This document shows, one piece after another, positions 34,154-42,332 of a DNA stretch of 64,000 bases. The notes under the pieces are model-generated. The model was not told the origin of the DNA, searched no databases, and saw nothing but the letters and a program-made list of their open reading frames with translations. Position 1 is the stretch's first letter. The number at the start of each line of letters is the position of its first letter. The translations under genes were made by a program, and so were the position numbers. The DNA is from Calothrix sp. PCC 7103 (GTDB lineage: Bacteria; Cyanobacteriota; Cyanobacteriia; Cyanobacteriales; Nostocaceae), in the NCBI RefSeq assembly GCF_000331305.1, contig NZ_KB217478.1, positions 1,332,564-1,396,563 on the forward strand, in the 5' to 3' direction.

Positions 34154-35134
34154 ATGTCTATCATCCTTGCTCACAATTTGAGCAAATTTTACCCCGTCGC
34201 TGTCAAAGAACCAGGTATTAAAGGCACATTATCTCACTTTTTTCGACGCACTTACCGCCAAATTAAAGCTGTTCGAGATGTTTCGTTTGAAATTACCCCT
34301 GGTGAAGTTGTCGGTTTTTTGGGGCCTAACGGTGCAGGGAAAACTACGACGCTCAAAATGCTTACGGGACTGGTTCATCCAACAAGTGGCAATGTCAGAG
34401 TTGCTGGATATGTCCCTTTTCGGCGCCAAGAAGAGTTTTTGCGAAAAGTTACACTTGTAATGGGGCAAAAGCAGCAGTTATTGTGGGACTTACCTGCTAT
34501 GGACTCGTTAAAAATTAATGCTGCTGTTTACGGTATTTCTGACCATGAGTTTATGCTCCGGGTGGGAGAATTAACCGAAATGCTTTCACTAGAAGGTAAA
34601 TTAAATCAAGCTGTGCGGAAGTTGTCTCTTGGTGAGCGAATGAAAGCTGAGTTACTTGCCGCATTATTACATCGTCCTCAAGTATTATTTCTTGATGAAC
34701 CGACGTTAGGGTTGGATGTGAATGCACAAGTGGGAGTGCGTGACTTTTTACGTCAGTACAATCAACGCTATCAAGCCACTGTACTATTAACTAGTCATTA
34801 CATGGCTGATATTACTGCTTTGTGCGAACGAGTTATTATGATTCACCAAGGCGCCTTAATGTATGATGGTAGTTTGGATGGTTTACTCGAACGGTTTGCA
34901 CCATACCGCGAGGTACATGTAGAGTTAGCACACCAAATATCGTCAGAAAAGCTCAAATTTTATGGCGATGTAAAAACAGTAGAAGGACGTTCTGCTTGTT
35001 TTATTGTTGAGCAAGAAAAGCTAACACGCACTGTATCACGCATTTTATCAGATTTAGAAGTTGTTGATTTAACAGTTAATGAGCCACCTGTGGAAGAAGT
35101 TATAGGTCGGGTGTTTCAAGCAGGAGTTTTGTAG
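34154..35134 (+). CDS. ABC-2 exporter ATP-binding protein (COG4586-like)
   Basis: The 326-residue ATPase has Walker A (LGPNGAGKTTTLKMLTGL), Q-loop in MGQKQQLLWDLP, a non-standard signature LSLGERMKAEL, Walker B with D-loop (VLFLDEPTLGLD) and the switch region LLTSHYMAD. The LSLGERMK signature and the long C-terminal part mark the subfamily that works with 6-helix permeases of the COG4587/COG3694 type. The permease gene follows after 39 bases. The pair should export an unknown substrate, possibly a lipid or peptide. Confidence 0.9.
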   Translation: MSIILAHNLSKFYPVAVKEPGIKGTLSHFFRRTYRQIKAVRDVSFEITPGEVVGFLGPNGAGKTTTLKMLTGLVHPTSGNVRVAGYVPFRRQEEFLRKVTLVMGQKQQLLWDLPAMDSLKINAAVYGISDHEFMLRVGELTEMLSLEGKLNQAVRKLSLGERMKAELLAALLHRPQVLFLDEPTLGLDVNAQVGVRDFLRQYNQRYQATVLLTSHYMADITALCERVIMIHQGALMYDGSLDGLLERFAPYREVHVELAHQISSEKLKFYGDVKTVEGRSACFIVEQEKLTRTVSRILSDLEVVDLTVNEPPVEEVIGRVFQAGVL

Positions 35135-35172
35135 AGTGCTGAGTGAGTAGTGCTGAGTTAGGAGTTAAGAGT
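35135..35172. repeat. STRR tract between the exporter genes
   Basis: Units of GAGTGCTGAGT and GTTAGGAGTTAAGAG fill the gap. The repeat supplies GGAG (35161-35164), 9 bases before the permease ATG, so a mobile-looking repeat seems to provide the ribosome binding site of the second gene. Confidence 0.75.
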
Positions 35173-35173
35173 T

Positions 35174-35962
35174 ATGAACTTTATTTGGAAAAAAGTAAGG
35201 ACTTTCCTTTGGGTGTATTACGCTTATATGGTGGAATACAGAGCAGAGTTGATATTGTGGGTTTTGGCGGGTTCACTACCTATTATATTGATGGGAGTGT
35301 GGACGCAAGCTGCACAAGGTGGTCAATTTGGTTTGTCACCTGCTGATTTTGCTCGTTATTTTATTACAGTGTTTATCGTTCGACAGTTTACGGTTGTTTG
35401 GGTGGTTTGGGAATTTGAGCGTGAAGTTGTCGAAGGTAAACTTTCACCTCGGTTATTACAACCTATTGACCCTGTATGGCATCATGTCACTTCGCATGTT
35501 TCTGAGCGCGCAGCTCGTATGCCTTTCTCTATTTTTTTAGTGGCTTTATTTTTTATACTGTATCCACAGGCTTTTTGGATACCTAGCTGGTCACAGTTTT
35601 TATTATTTACACTGTCTATACTGCTAGCGTTTGCGTTACGATTTATTATTCAATATACTTTTGCAATGCTAGCGTTTTGGACGGAGCGTGCAAGTTCTGT
35701 AGAAAGCTTTTGGTTTTTGTTTTATTTGTTTCTATCTGGAATGATAGCTCCTTTGGAAGTTTTTCCTCCAATAGTCCGTGCGGCAGTTTTGTGTACTCCC
35801 TTCCCTTATCTAATAGATTTTCCAGTAAGTCTTTTAATCGGTTTACCTACTGATATTGGTAGAGGGTTTTCTATGACCATTGGGTGGACACTGTTGTTTT
35901 TGGGTTTAAATAGAATATTATGGCGCCAGGGATTAAAGCGTTATTCGGGGATGGGTGCATAG
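35174..35962 (+). CDS. ABC-2 family transporter permease
   Basis: The 262-residue protein has six hydrophobic segments (for example LILWVLAGSLPIILMGVWTQ, FLVALFFILYPQAFW and SILLAFALRFIIQY) and the conserved EFEREVVEGKLSPRLLQPID loop between the second and third helix. The segment FLSGMIAPLEVFP and FPYLIDFPVSLLIGLP near the C-terminus are typical of COG4587 permeases. It is cotranscribed with the ATPase upstream (34154). The usual third subunit (a second permease) is not next to it; a broken gene fragment follows instead. Confidence 0.88.
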   Translation: MNFIWKKVRTFLWVYYAYMVEYRAELILWVLAGSLPIILMGVWTQAAQGGQFGLSPADFARYFITVFIVRQFTVVWVVWEFEREVVEGKLSPRLLQPIDPVWHHVTSHVSERAARMPFSIFLVALFFILYPQAFWIPSWSQFLLFTLSILLAFALRFIIQYTFAMLAFWTERASSVESFWFLFYLFLSGMIAPLEVFPPIVRAAVLCTPFPYLIDFPVSLLIGLPTDIGRGFSMTIGWTLLFLGLNRILWRQGLKRYSGMGA

Positions 35963-35989
35963 GGGTGGGTTAACCCATATCCCACAAAA

Positions 35990-36429
35990 AAATTATAATC
36001 CAACTAAACCCGCCCCCACAATATGTTGGCATTTGCTTACTTCGTCTGCGCGTGCGTCTGTCATGTCTGCAAATCCTGGTAAGATTGTCTTTGATGGGGT
36101 TGCGGATGTTTGTGGGGAGAAGGTGTTTGTATTATTGTTTTTGCAGGGTAGGAATGCTGATTGGTGTAGGCACCCATTTTTTGCTAAGGGACTTCCAAAT
36201 AAAAAAATCTCCAATATTTTCTTGTGGAATGGGCGTCCCGCCCGTTCATTCAAAGGAGGCGGGCAAGGATGCCCACCCCACAAGATGGAGAATTAAATTT
36301 TTGGAAGTCCCTAAGTTTGATGAGAATGCTACTTGGTTGAGTAATTTGGTACCGGGGTTTGGGGAAAAAGAGTTTTTTTATGAGTTGATGGAACTGTTCC
36401 TCCCAACCGCATATTTCCTTCTTTCATAA
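35990..36429 (+). pseudogene. Gene fragment split by a MITE
   Basis: The frame before the insertion reads MSANPGKIVFDGVADV, CGEKVFVLLFLQGRNADW and CRHPFFAK. The frame after it, shifted by one, reads FDENATWLSNLVPGFGEKEF and FYELMELF. Removing the insertion plus one TA gives an uninterrupted protein segment (HPFFAK-FDENATW). Only a C-terminal part of ~100 residues remains, with no clear start. From memory it resembles the C-terminus of cyanobacterial KamA-type radical SAM proteins, which I cannot verify here. The fragment starts shortly after the permease stop. Confidence 0.7.
36187..36311. mobile_element. MITE of 125 bases with TA target duplication
   Basis: The ends are inverted: AGGGACTTCCAAA at the left and the complement TTTGGAAGTCCC at the right, then AT-rich arms (AAAAAAATCTCC / GGAGAATTAAATT). 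The inside holds the CTTGTGGAATGGGCGTCC / GGATGCCCACCCCACAAG inverted pair shared with the repeat at 24881 and 32111. TA flanks both sides (36185-36186 and 36312-36313), as expected for an IS630/Tc1-type element. It encodes nothing and needs a transposase from elsewhere. Confidence 0.75.
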
Positions 36430-37183
36430 GTTTAATATAACTCAATAGTAAAAAGCTATTTAGAAAAAGGCGCCAAGAATGCTATCCTGCATTTGTTCCT
36501 TCTCGGATGTCTAATAGTGCGAGCAAGCCTCAGTCAGTAAATTTAGCTTGAGAATGCGCGGCAAATTCCATATTATCAGCTTATTGTCTTCACCCACTGT
36601 TGCCAAAAAAGCAGCAATTCTCATTTTGAAAAAAATCAGAGAAAATTCTGTTAGGGACTTCCTTTCGTCGGGTAAATTATGTAATGATGACCGTAAAAAT
36701 TCGATTATTTCAGGGATTTATAGAGTCGTTTCTTTTTTAACCATGTTTAAGTAATTTGACACGGTGTCATATTTTTTACTCACTGATTTTACATCATCTG
36801 GCAACAATTATAAATTTTTATATCCCTTAAAGTCGTTATCTTAAAAACCGAACTATCCCACCAGATTTCCCCCGTTCGTTGTCAAGCAACCCTCTACTCA
36901 ATTGAGTATTTATACTTAATTATTCGATCCAATTGTTTTTTAGTTATCGTCTCGGCATCAAAAAATAGTTATTTAGTACTATATTAGCAATTCCAAAATC
37001 ATACGATGGGATATATTTTACTAGCCAAGATATTCGCTCGATGCTTCATAACTATCTGGAAATATTCAAACATACAATAAATATAAGGTAACAAATACTA
37101 TAGTTATCCTGAATAATTTTCAAATATCCCTAGAGATTCAAAATATCAAATCTCATTCTTTATTTCTTACCAAGGGTTACAAC
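36430..37183. other. Long intergenic region before the PabAB gene
   Basis: I see no convincing gene. A 68-residue frame at 36548 has no ribosome site and unusual composition. The interval is AT-rich, includes a short CACGGTGTC palindrome near 36759, and changes into the compositionally different pabAB gene. No attenuator with runs of Trp or Phe codons was found. Confidence 0.4.
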
Positions 37184-39355
37184 ATGAAAACGCTAATTAT
37201 TGACAACTATGACTCTTATACCTTTAATCTCTATCAATTAATTGCAGAAGTTAATGGAGAGTATCCCACTGTAATTCTTAACGACCAAGTTGCATGGGAA
37301 GAGGTGCAGCGGTGGGAATTTGACAACATTGTAATTTCACCAGGGCCTGGTCGTCCTGAGAACCTAAAAGATTTTGGCATATGTGGTCAAGCTATTCAAA
37401 ATGCCCAAGTACCACTTCTAGGTGTTTGTCTTGGACATCAGGGACTTGGCAATGAGTATGGAGGAAAAGTTATTCATGCACCAGAGGTTCGGCACGGTCG
37501 GCTTAGTCAAGTTTATCACAATGGGACCGATTTGTTTGAAGGAATTCCTTCTCCTTTCTCTGTTGTTCGCTACCATTCTCTGCTAGTTTCAGATGACCTA
37601 CCAAACTGTTTGGAAAAAGTGGCTTGGACAGAGGATAACCTTGTGATGGGAATGCGCCATCGAACTTTACCGCTATGGGGTGTGCAGTTTCATCCAGAGT
37701 CAATCTGTACTGAGTATGGACACACCTTATTTGAGAATTTTAAAGAAATTACCCGAAAATTTGTCCAAGAGCGTGGTAAAAGTTCGGGAAAACAGTATTG
37801 GACAGGAGATAGCCAAACTACTCCAACGTCTTCAAGTTCTTCTTGCCTTAAGCAGCAAAAATTTAAACTTTGTACGCGCAAGTTGAGTCTTTGTACCGAT
37901 ACCGAGCAGATGTTTGTGCATTTGTTTGGCAACTCACCAAATGCATTTTGGTTAGATAGCAGTCGTGTTGAAACTGGTCTTTCTCGCTTTTCCTTCATGG
38001 GAGATAGTGGTGGCGAAAACAGTCTGGTGATTCGTTATCAAACGCGCGAACAGGAATTGACCGTTACAAAATCCGATACTATCACCCGTAGAACAGAGGG
38101 GATTTTCGAGTATCTCAAACGGGAACTGGAACAACGACACTGCTCCAATGATGATCTACCCTTCGATTTTAACTGTGGGTTTGTGGGTTACTTTGGGTAT
38201 GAATTAAAGGCAGAATGTGGACTTCAATTAAAACACCCTTCTACCTTACCCGATGCCATGTTTCTATTAGCAGATCGGATGATCGCAATCGATCACCAGG
38301 AGCAAACCCTTTATTTGCTTTGCCTAACCCAGCAGGGGCAAACAGCCGACTCAGAAACCTGGTTTGAATCGATTAAACACCTGATTGAAAATCTTCCTCC
38401 CCTGCCCCCTGTTGTTCCTGATCAAAAAGAGGCGCCTGTTATCTTCCAATTAAGCCGCTCGCAAAGGACTTATATTAATGATATTGAGAAGTGTTTGCAG
38501 GAAATTCATGAAGGAGAAACCTATCAAGTTTGTTTAACAAACCAAATTCACACAGACACAACACCCGACCCCCTGGTATTCTATCGTACATTACGCCACA
38601 TCAATCCGGCTCCATACTCAGCATTTTTACGCTTTGGCGATGTGGCAATCGCCTGTTCATCTCCAGAGCGATTTCTGCGTATTGATCGCAAAGGTTGGGT
38701 GGAAACAAAGCCCATTAAGGGGACACTGCCACGAGGAAAAACACCCGAAGAAGATTTTATCCTGCGTGAACGATTGCGGAACAGCGAAAAAGATCGGGCG
38801 GAGAATTTAATGATTGTAGATTTGCTTCGCAATGATCTGGGACGGGTTTGTGCAGTTGGCACAGTTCATGTTCCCAAATTGATGGATGTGGAAACCTATG
38901 CCACGGTGCATCAACTAGTGACAACGATTCGCGGTCAATTACGCGCCGGTATGAGCGCCATAGACTGCATTTGTAATGCTTTTCCCGGTGGTTCGATGAC
39001 AGGCGCCCCCAAACTTAGAACTATGGAGATTATTGAGCGATTAGAGCAGGAAGCGCGCTCCGTGTACTCAGGGGCAATCGGCTTCTTAGGATTGAATGGT
39101 TCAGCCGATTTAAATATTGTCATTCGCACTGCGGTGATGACAACCGAGCAAACCTCGATTGGCGTTGGTGGAGGCATTGTGGCACTTTCCGATCCCCAGA
39201 TGGAGTTTCAGGAAACAATGTTGAAAGCAAAGGCATTGATCCATGCCATGATGATCACAACGCAAGGCGCCTTTGATCCCGACAGATATCACATTGAGGG
39301 AATAGAAGCAGTAGAAACGGCGCCTTTTGATAGCTATAAAAAAGTGCGTGCATAA
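37184..39355 (+). CDS. pabAB: Fused aminodeoxychorismate synthase (PabA-PabB)
   Basis: The 723-residue protein joins a glutamine amidotransferase to a chorismate aminating domain. The N-terminal domain (1-200) has the triad: C82 in GVCLGHQG and H170/E172 in FHPES. After a Ser-rich linker (~200-220) the PabB domain (~240-715) carries PIKGT (K512), the nucleophile that separates ADC synthase from anthranilate synthase (PIAGT), and GGSMTGAPK and NLMIVDLLRND. It would make 4-amino-4-deoxychorismate for folate or for amino-aryl natural products. Base use (many GATC sites, higher G+C) differs from the flanking genes, a sign of transfer. A BacA-like gene follows. Confidence 0.9.
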   Translation: MKTLIIDNYDSYTFNLYQLIAEVNGEYPTVILNDQVAWEEVQRWEFDNIVISPGPGRPENLKDFGICGQAIQNAQVPLLGVCLGHQGLGNEYGGKVIHAPEVRHGRLSQVYHNGTDLFEGIPSPFSVVRYHSLLVSDDLPNCLEKVAWTEDNLVMGMRHRTLPLWGVQFHPESICTEYGHTLFENFKEITRKFVQERGKSSGKQYWTGDSQTTPTSSSSSCLKQQKFKLCTRKLSLCTDTEQMFVHLFGNSPNAFWLDSSRVETGLSRFSFMGDSGGENSLVIRYQTREQELTVTKSDTITRRTEGIFEYLKRELEQRHCSNDDLPFDFNCGFVGYFGYELKAECGLQLKHPSTLPDAMFLLADRMIAIDHQEQTLYLLCLTQQGQTADSETWFESIKHLIENLPPLPPVVPDQKEAPVIFQLSRSQRTYINDIEKCLQEIHEGETYQVCLTNQIHTDTTPDPLVFYRTLRHINPAPYSAFLRFGDVAIACSSPERFLRIDRKGWVETKPIKGTLPRGKTPEEDFILRERLRNSEKDRAENLMIVDLLRNDLGRVCAVGTVHVPKLMDVETYATVHQLVTTIRGQLRAGMSAIDCICNAFPGGSMTGAPKLRTMEIIERLEQEARSVYSGAIGFLGLNGSADLNIVIRTAVMTTEQTSIGVGGGIVALSDPQMEFQETMLKAKALIHAMMITTQGAFDPDRYHIEGIEAVETAPFDSYKKVRA

Positions 39356-39404
39356 ATCATAAAATTTTGCAGTAGTGCAATATATCGATTTACAGATTAA
39401 TATC

Positions 39405-39770
39405 ATGAATCTCCAAGTAATTTTTGCAACACTGGGACCTTTTGGCACTTGTCATGAGCTTGCTACTAAAGCTTATATTGAGTTTCAGGAAGTGCATAAT
39501 GCCAAAGTAGAACTGTTTGACGATCTTTTACAAGCACTCGATCTACTACGTAATGGTAAAGTGGACTTTATCATTCAAAACTCGGCTCATCCCAAAGTTT
39601 ATGAATTAACAGAAAAGTACTTTCGGGAAGTGTTTGTAATTGATAGCTTCCTATGTCCAACTAATGCAATGGGGGTACTGAGCCGTCGTGATGTAGAACA
39701 TCCCCGTAGTTTAGGACTAATGCCTGCTACACAGGCTTATGTCAATGTAAAACGCTGGGATACCTCCTAA
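39405..39770 (+). CDS. Shortened BacA/AerD-like prephenate decarboxylase
   Basis: The 121-residue protein starts at ATG 39405 with VIFATLGPFGTCHELATKAY, the fold start of prephenate dehydratase-like proteins such as BacA (bacilysin) and AerD (aeruginosin), which decarboxylate prephenate without aromatisation. The blocks VELFDDLLQALDLLRNGKVD, FIIQNSAHPKVYELT and SRRDVEHPRSLGLMPATQAY fit. The family is usually ~200 residues long, so the last third is missing; the tail VNVKRWDTS ends early. Fifty bases from the pabAB stop, it is likely cotranscribed. Truncation makes activity doubtful. Alternative: a different small member of the same fold. Confidence 0.6.
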   Translation: MNLQVIFATLGPFGTCHELATKAYIEFQEVHNAKVELFDDLLQALDLLRNGKVDFIIQNSAHPKVYELTEKYFREVFVIDSFLCPTNAMGVLSRRDVEHPRSLGLMPATQAYVNVKRWDTS

Positions 39771-39861
39771 CTTGCACCTACACCCGCGCGTGGGCGAGAC
39801 TATACAAACAAAGCCTGCCTACGCAGGCTATAAATGCTAATTTAACGTCTTGTTGATAAAA

Positions 39862-39957
39862 ATGCATGTTTATCAGGAGGGAGGCTATCTGTTAGATGCT
39901 TTAGAAGAATGTGCCTATAAATTTGGATTAGGATTGTTGGAGCGTGGTCAAAAGTAG
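39862..39957 (+). pseudogene. Small gene remnant, 31 codons
   Basis: An ATG-started short frame gives MHVYQEGGYLLDALEECAYK and then FGLGLLERGQK. A GGAGG-type site is inside it, not upstream. The composition is protein-like, and it lies in the same direction just after the truncated BacA-like gene, so it is probably the tail of a further deleted gene of the island. I cannot assign it. Confidence 0.4.
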
Positions 39958-39996
39958 TTGGTTGCCGCAGCCATTATTAAATTGTTGGTTGGCAAA

Positions 39997-40042
39997 TTGT
40001 AATGTAAAGGAAAAATCGGCTGCTTTTTCCTTTACATTACAA
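39997..40042 (+). terminator. Perfect 19-base stem terminator
   Basis: The arms TTGTAATGTAAAGGAAAAA (39997-40015) and its exact complement (40024-40042) flank the loop TCGGCTGC. The second arm begins with TTTTT. It ends the island transcript (pabAB, BacA-like, remnant) and precedes the DUF4231 gene. Confidence 0.75.
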
Positions 40043-40164
40043 AACTTAACGCAATCTCAAGGATTATAGCCAAAACGATACATAACATTTGGTATCAGGT
40101 AGCGATCACGTGTCGTAATTGTGACTTATAATAAAGTCTAGAATTTGAAAAACTATACCAAACA

Positions 40165-41022
40165 ATGACCAATTCTGAGCGTACAAACCTAGCTTATATT
40201 TCCCATACCGATGATAAATTCTCCAAATCATCAAGTCAAAATATATTGTTTACCTTAAAAATAGCTGAGTATTTGTTTTTAGCCGCTTTTGTCTATGCAA
40301 TAGCTATTACCAAGCTTTTTCCCAGCATTGAAATTGCCAAAATTTGCGTAGCGGCTTTTATTTCTATTTGGCTTTTTCTTTTTCTGCTCAACCAACAATT
40401 CTCGAAAAGTTCTAATCAGTCCAATCTCACCCAAAAAGCCGAACTTTATAATTATTTATCGGCTGATAAAAATTTTGTAGAAAACAATCCATTAACTCCG
40501 GCGAGAGAAAAAGCTTTACAGTATTGCCACGAGTTGATTGAGGATTATAAAAAAATTCGCGGAAGTTCTCGGACTCTTTACTATACTTTGCAATTGGCAA
40601 CGGTTATTTTCTCAGGAATCACACCGATTTTGGTCTTGGTAGACAAATTGGACATAGGTATTTCGTGGTTCAAGTGGCTCCCTGTCATCTTCCCAGCTGC
40701 TGCCTCCATAGTCGCTAGTATAGTTACCTCGTTTCCTTTTCAAGAAAATTCGGTGGCTGCTAACACTACCGTTGAATTATTAGAAGCTGAACAAGAGAAA
40801 TTTATCTTGGGAGTGACTGAATTTTATCGTTGTTATGATATAGGGGACGAAACCCAACGTCAACTAAAAGCAAAACAGGCAATAGAAAACTTTATTATTC
40901 AGGTCAATAATATTCATCTTAACCAAGTACAAGCATCGGTTCAGACAAAGCCAAGCGAAGAGAAGACTGTTACATCTCAATCTGTGGAGCCAAACGAGGC
41001 TACAGTTAACCGCGCTGATTAA
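40165..41022 (+). CDS. DUF4231/SLATT-like membrane protein
   Basis: The 285-residue protein has two pairs of transmembrane helices: residues ~34-52 (YLFLAAFVYAIAITKLF) with ~58-75 (VAAFISIWLFLFLLNQ), and ~142-160 with ~168-190 (VIFPAAASIVASIVTSF). The region between (~85-140) is charged and helical. A C-terminal Thr/Ser/Glu-rich tail is disordered. The paired-helix plan fits DUF4231, which belongs to the SLATT superfamily of membrane effectors predicted to act in bacterial conflict, but I see no nucleotide-sensor partner next to it. Function uncertain. A hairpin terminator follows. Confidence 0.65.
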   Translation: MTNSERTNLAYISHTDDKFSKSSSQNILFTLKIAEYLFLAAFVYAIAITKLFPSIEIAKICVAAFISIWLFLFLLNQQFSKSSNQSNLTQKAELYNYLSADKNFVENNPLTPAREKALQYCHELIEDYKKIRGSSRTLYYTLQLATVIFSGITPILVLVDKLDIGISWFKWLPVIFPAAASIVASIVTSFPFQENSVAANTTVELLEAEQEKFILGVTEFYRCYDIGDETQRQLKAKQAIENFIIQVNNIHLNQVQASVQTKPSEEKTVTSQSVEPNEATVNRAD

Positions 41023-41120
41023 TTACCGATTGCGTGCAAGAAGCAGACATAGCTGTTTTGATACAAATGTGTTATATCATGTCCAGTCGAAACTCCGCAT
41101 TAGAGGAATCAGGGTCAGAC

Positions 41121-41146
41121 TTTGTTTGGCGCCGTCGCCAAACAAA
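41121..41146 (+). terminator. Terminator-like hairpin TTTGTTTGGC/GCCAAACAAA
   Basis: A perfect 10-base stem with a 6-base loop (GCCGTC) lies ~100 bases after the DUF4231 gene stop, and before the end of the convergent gene at 41208. It can end both transcripts. Confidence 0.55.
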
Positions 41147-41207
41147 CAGTTGTATCTAATTATACTGAAACAGTGATATTGGCTTCTGACCTTGTTATTA
41201 TTACCAA

Positions 41208-42077
41208 TTATTTAGAGGTAGCTAAAGCAACCTGACGGCCAATCAGGCTTAAAAAGCTTGTACCAAAATGCTGAATTTCTAAAAAATTTGCCTGTTGGGG
41301 TTCTGTTTTGTAAATTCTAAATGTTTTCATAATACCCAAAGTTGCAGCACTTTCTAAAGGGCTAACAAAACTCGTATCTCGGTCAAGAAAATGCGCTTGC
41401 TTTGCCCAATGAGCCATTTGATTGGCATTCAAAAAATAGCAACCAGAATGGGGATTTAAAGCGCGATGAAAAGTGATTGGTAACCCCATAATTTTACCTT
41501 TGAGTTCCGCTTGCTCTTGCACATTTTGAAATGGTGCGGTTACTCGTGGAAGTAAATCGCCATCAACATAGGCTTTATCGGTAAAATTATTGATAGAAAT
41601 TTCATAGCGATTGGGTTGCAGCAGGTTAAAATCACCCGCTTGTTGAGTGAACCAATTTAATTTCACAAAAAACCAAGGGTCATGAATGATTAAATCATCT
41701 TCTAGAAAACAGTAATAATCGTATTTTCCTAAATAGTCTCTCAGCAACGCTTGACATTCAAAGCCTAATAGCATTGGCTCGCTTTGAGTTGGATAGTGTT
41801 GATAAAAATGGGATGGTAAAGATAGTTGTTCGAGAAGATGACAATTTTGAGTAGTACAAACAATAATATCGAGTTGGCTACGTTGAGGTTGGTTAGCAGG
41901 GAAAGCCAGTCTTTGACCAATATTAATAATAGTTTGAGATTTGCCAAATAGCTGGTGTAAGTTAGTAATACTTGCACGCAAAGCCTGTATGCGTGGTTGT
42001 GGATTTTTTCTTTGGGAAGCGTGCTTTCCTTTGCTATCGGGTCGAAAAAAGTGGGCGATGGTAAAAAGTATCCGCAT
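41208..42077 (-). CDS. Putative glycosyltransferase (GT-A-like)
   Basis: The 289-residue protein begins MRILFTIAHFFRPDSKGKHA. It has a GT-A-like core: CTTQNCHLLEQL, then YDYYCFLEDDLIIHDPWFFV, where EDD may be the metal- and nucleotide-binding acidic motif (DXD equivalent), followed by KLNWFTQQ and PHSGCYFLNANQMAHW. There is no membrane segment. Family is uncertain; the acidic motif with a preceding hydrophobic strand is the main support. It is the last gene of the minus-strand RTX run, 255 bases after the 42333 gene, so it could act on those secreted proteins or on surface glycans. Confidence 0.6.
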   Translation of the reverse strand: MRILFTIAHFFRPDSKGKHASQRKNPQPRIQALRASITNLHQLFGKSQTIINIGQRLAFPANQPQRSQLDIIVCTTQNCHLLEQLSLPSHFYQHYPTQSEPMLLGFECQALLRDYLGKYDYYCFLEDDLIIHDPWFFVKLNWFTQQAGDFNLLQPNRYEISINNFTDKAYVDGDLLPRVTAPFQNVQEQAELKGKIMGLPITFHRALNPHSGCYFLNANQMAHWAKQAHFLDRDTSFVSPLESAATLGIMKTFRIYKTEPQQANFLEIQHFGTSFLSLIGRQVALATSK

Positions 42078-42191
42078 TTGCTTATACCACTTTGAATTTT
42101 AAATTTTTAATTATCAGAAGCTCTATATATAGCAATCCTAAATTATTTTTTTTGGCGTAGCCTGCGCTTGCGCTTAAAAATCTTGGTATCT

Positions 42192-42216
42192 GTAAGGTGG
42201 GCGCTGCCCACCTTAC
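42192..42216. terminator. Hairpin GTAAGGTGGGC/GCCCACCTTAC
   Basis: A perfect 11-base stem with a 3-base loop lies between the RTX gene end (42333) and the glycosyltransferase gene. It is a member of the GGTGGC palindrome family (10576, 30362). It may partly separate the two minus-strand genes. Confidence 0.5.
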
Positions 42217-42254
42217 GTATTATTATGCCCGGAGGGCACACTGCGTGAACAAAA

Positions 42255-42318
42255 ATCATGTCCGAAGCGCATAACCGTAATAAAATTACCGTAGTATGGG
42301 GAACCAACCGGACATGAT
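42255..42318. repeat. Small inverted-repeat element (ATCATGTCCG ends)
   Basis: Ten-base perfect ends (ATCATGTCCG and CGGACATGAT) enclose about 44 bases, with an inner ACCGTAAT/ATTACCGT pair. It lies 14 bases after the stop of the 42333 gene and can form a long terminator hairpin, or is a tiny MITE. Confidence 0.5.
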
Positions 42319-42332
42319 ATTAGTTGACAAGA

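Larger units (their letters stand above)
39771..40164. other. Gap with a gene remnant and repeat hairpins
   Basis: A short hairpin (AGCCTGC with GCAGGCT, near 39816-39832) of a dispersed Nostoc-type repeat follows the BacA-like gene. A remnant frame (39862-39957) and a perfect terminator hairpin (39997-40042) lie next. From 40043 to 40164 is an AT-rich leader for the DUF4231 gene; the start ATG 40165 has only a weak ribosome site. Confidence 0.45.

Noticed and set aside
36548-36754. 68-codon frame before pabAB
   Set aside because: No ribosome site, no family resemblance, AT-rich random-like composition.
39772-39860. Continuation of the BacA-like gene in another frame after its stop
   Set aside because: The sequence is a dispersed repeat hairpin (AGCCTGC/GCAGGCT), with no frame that continues the family.
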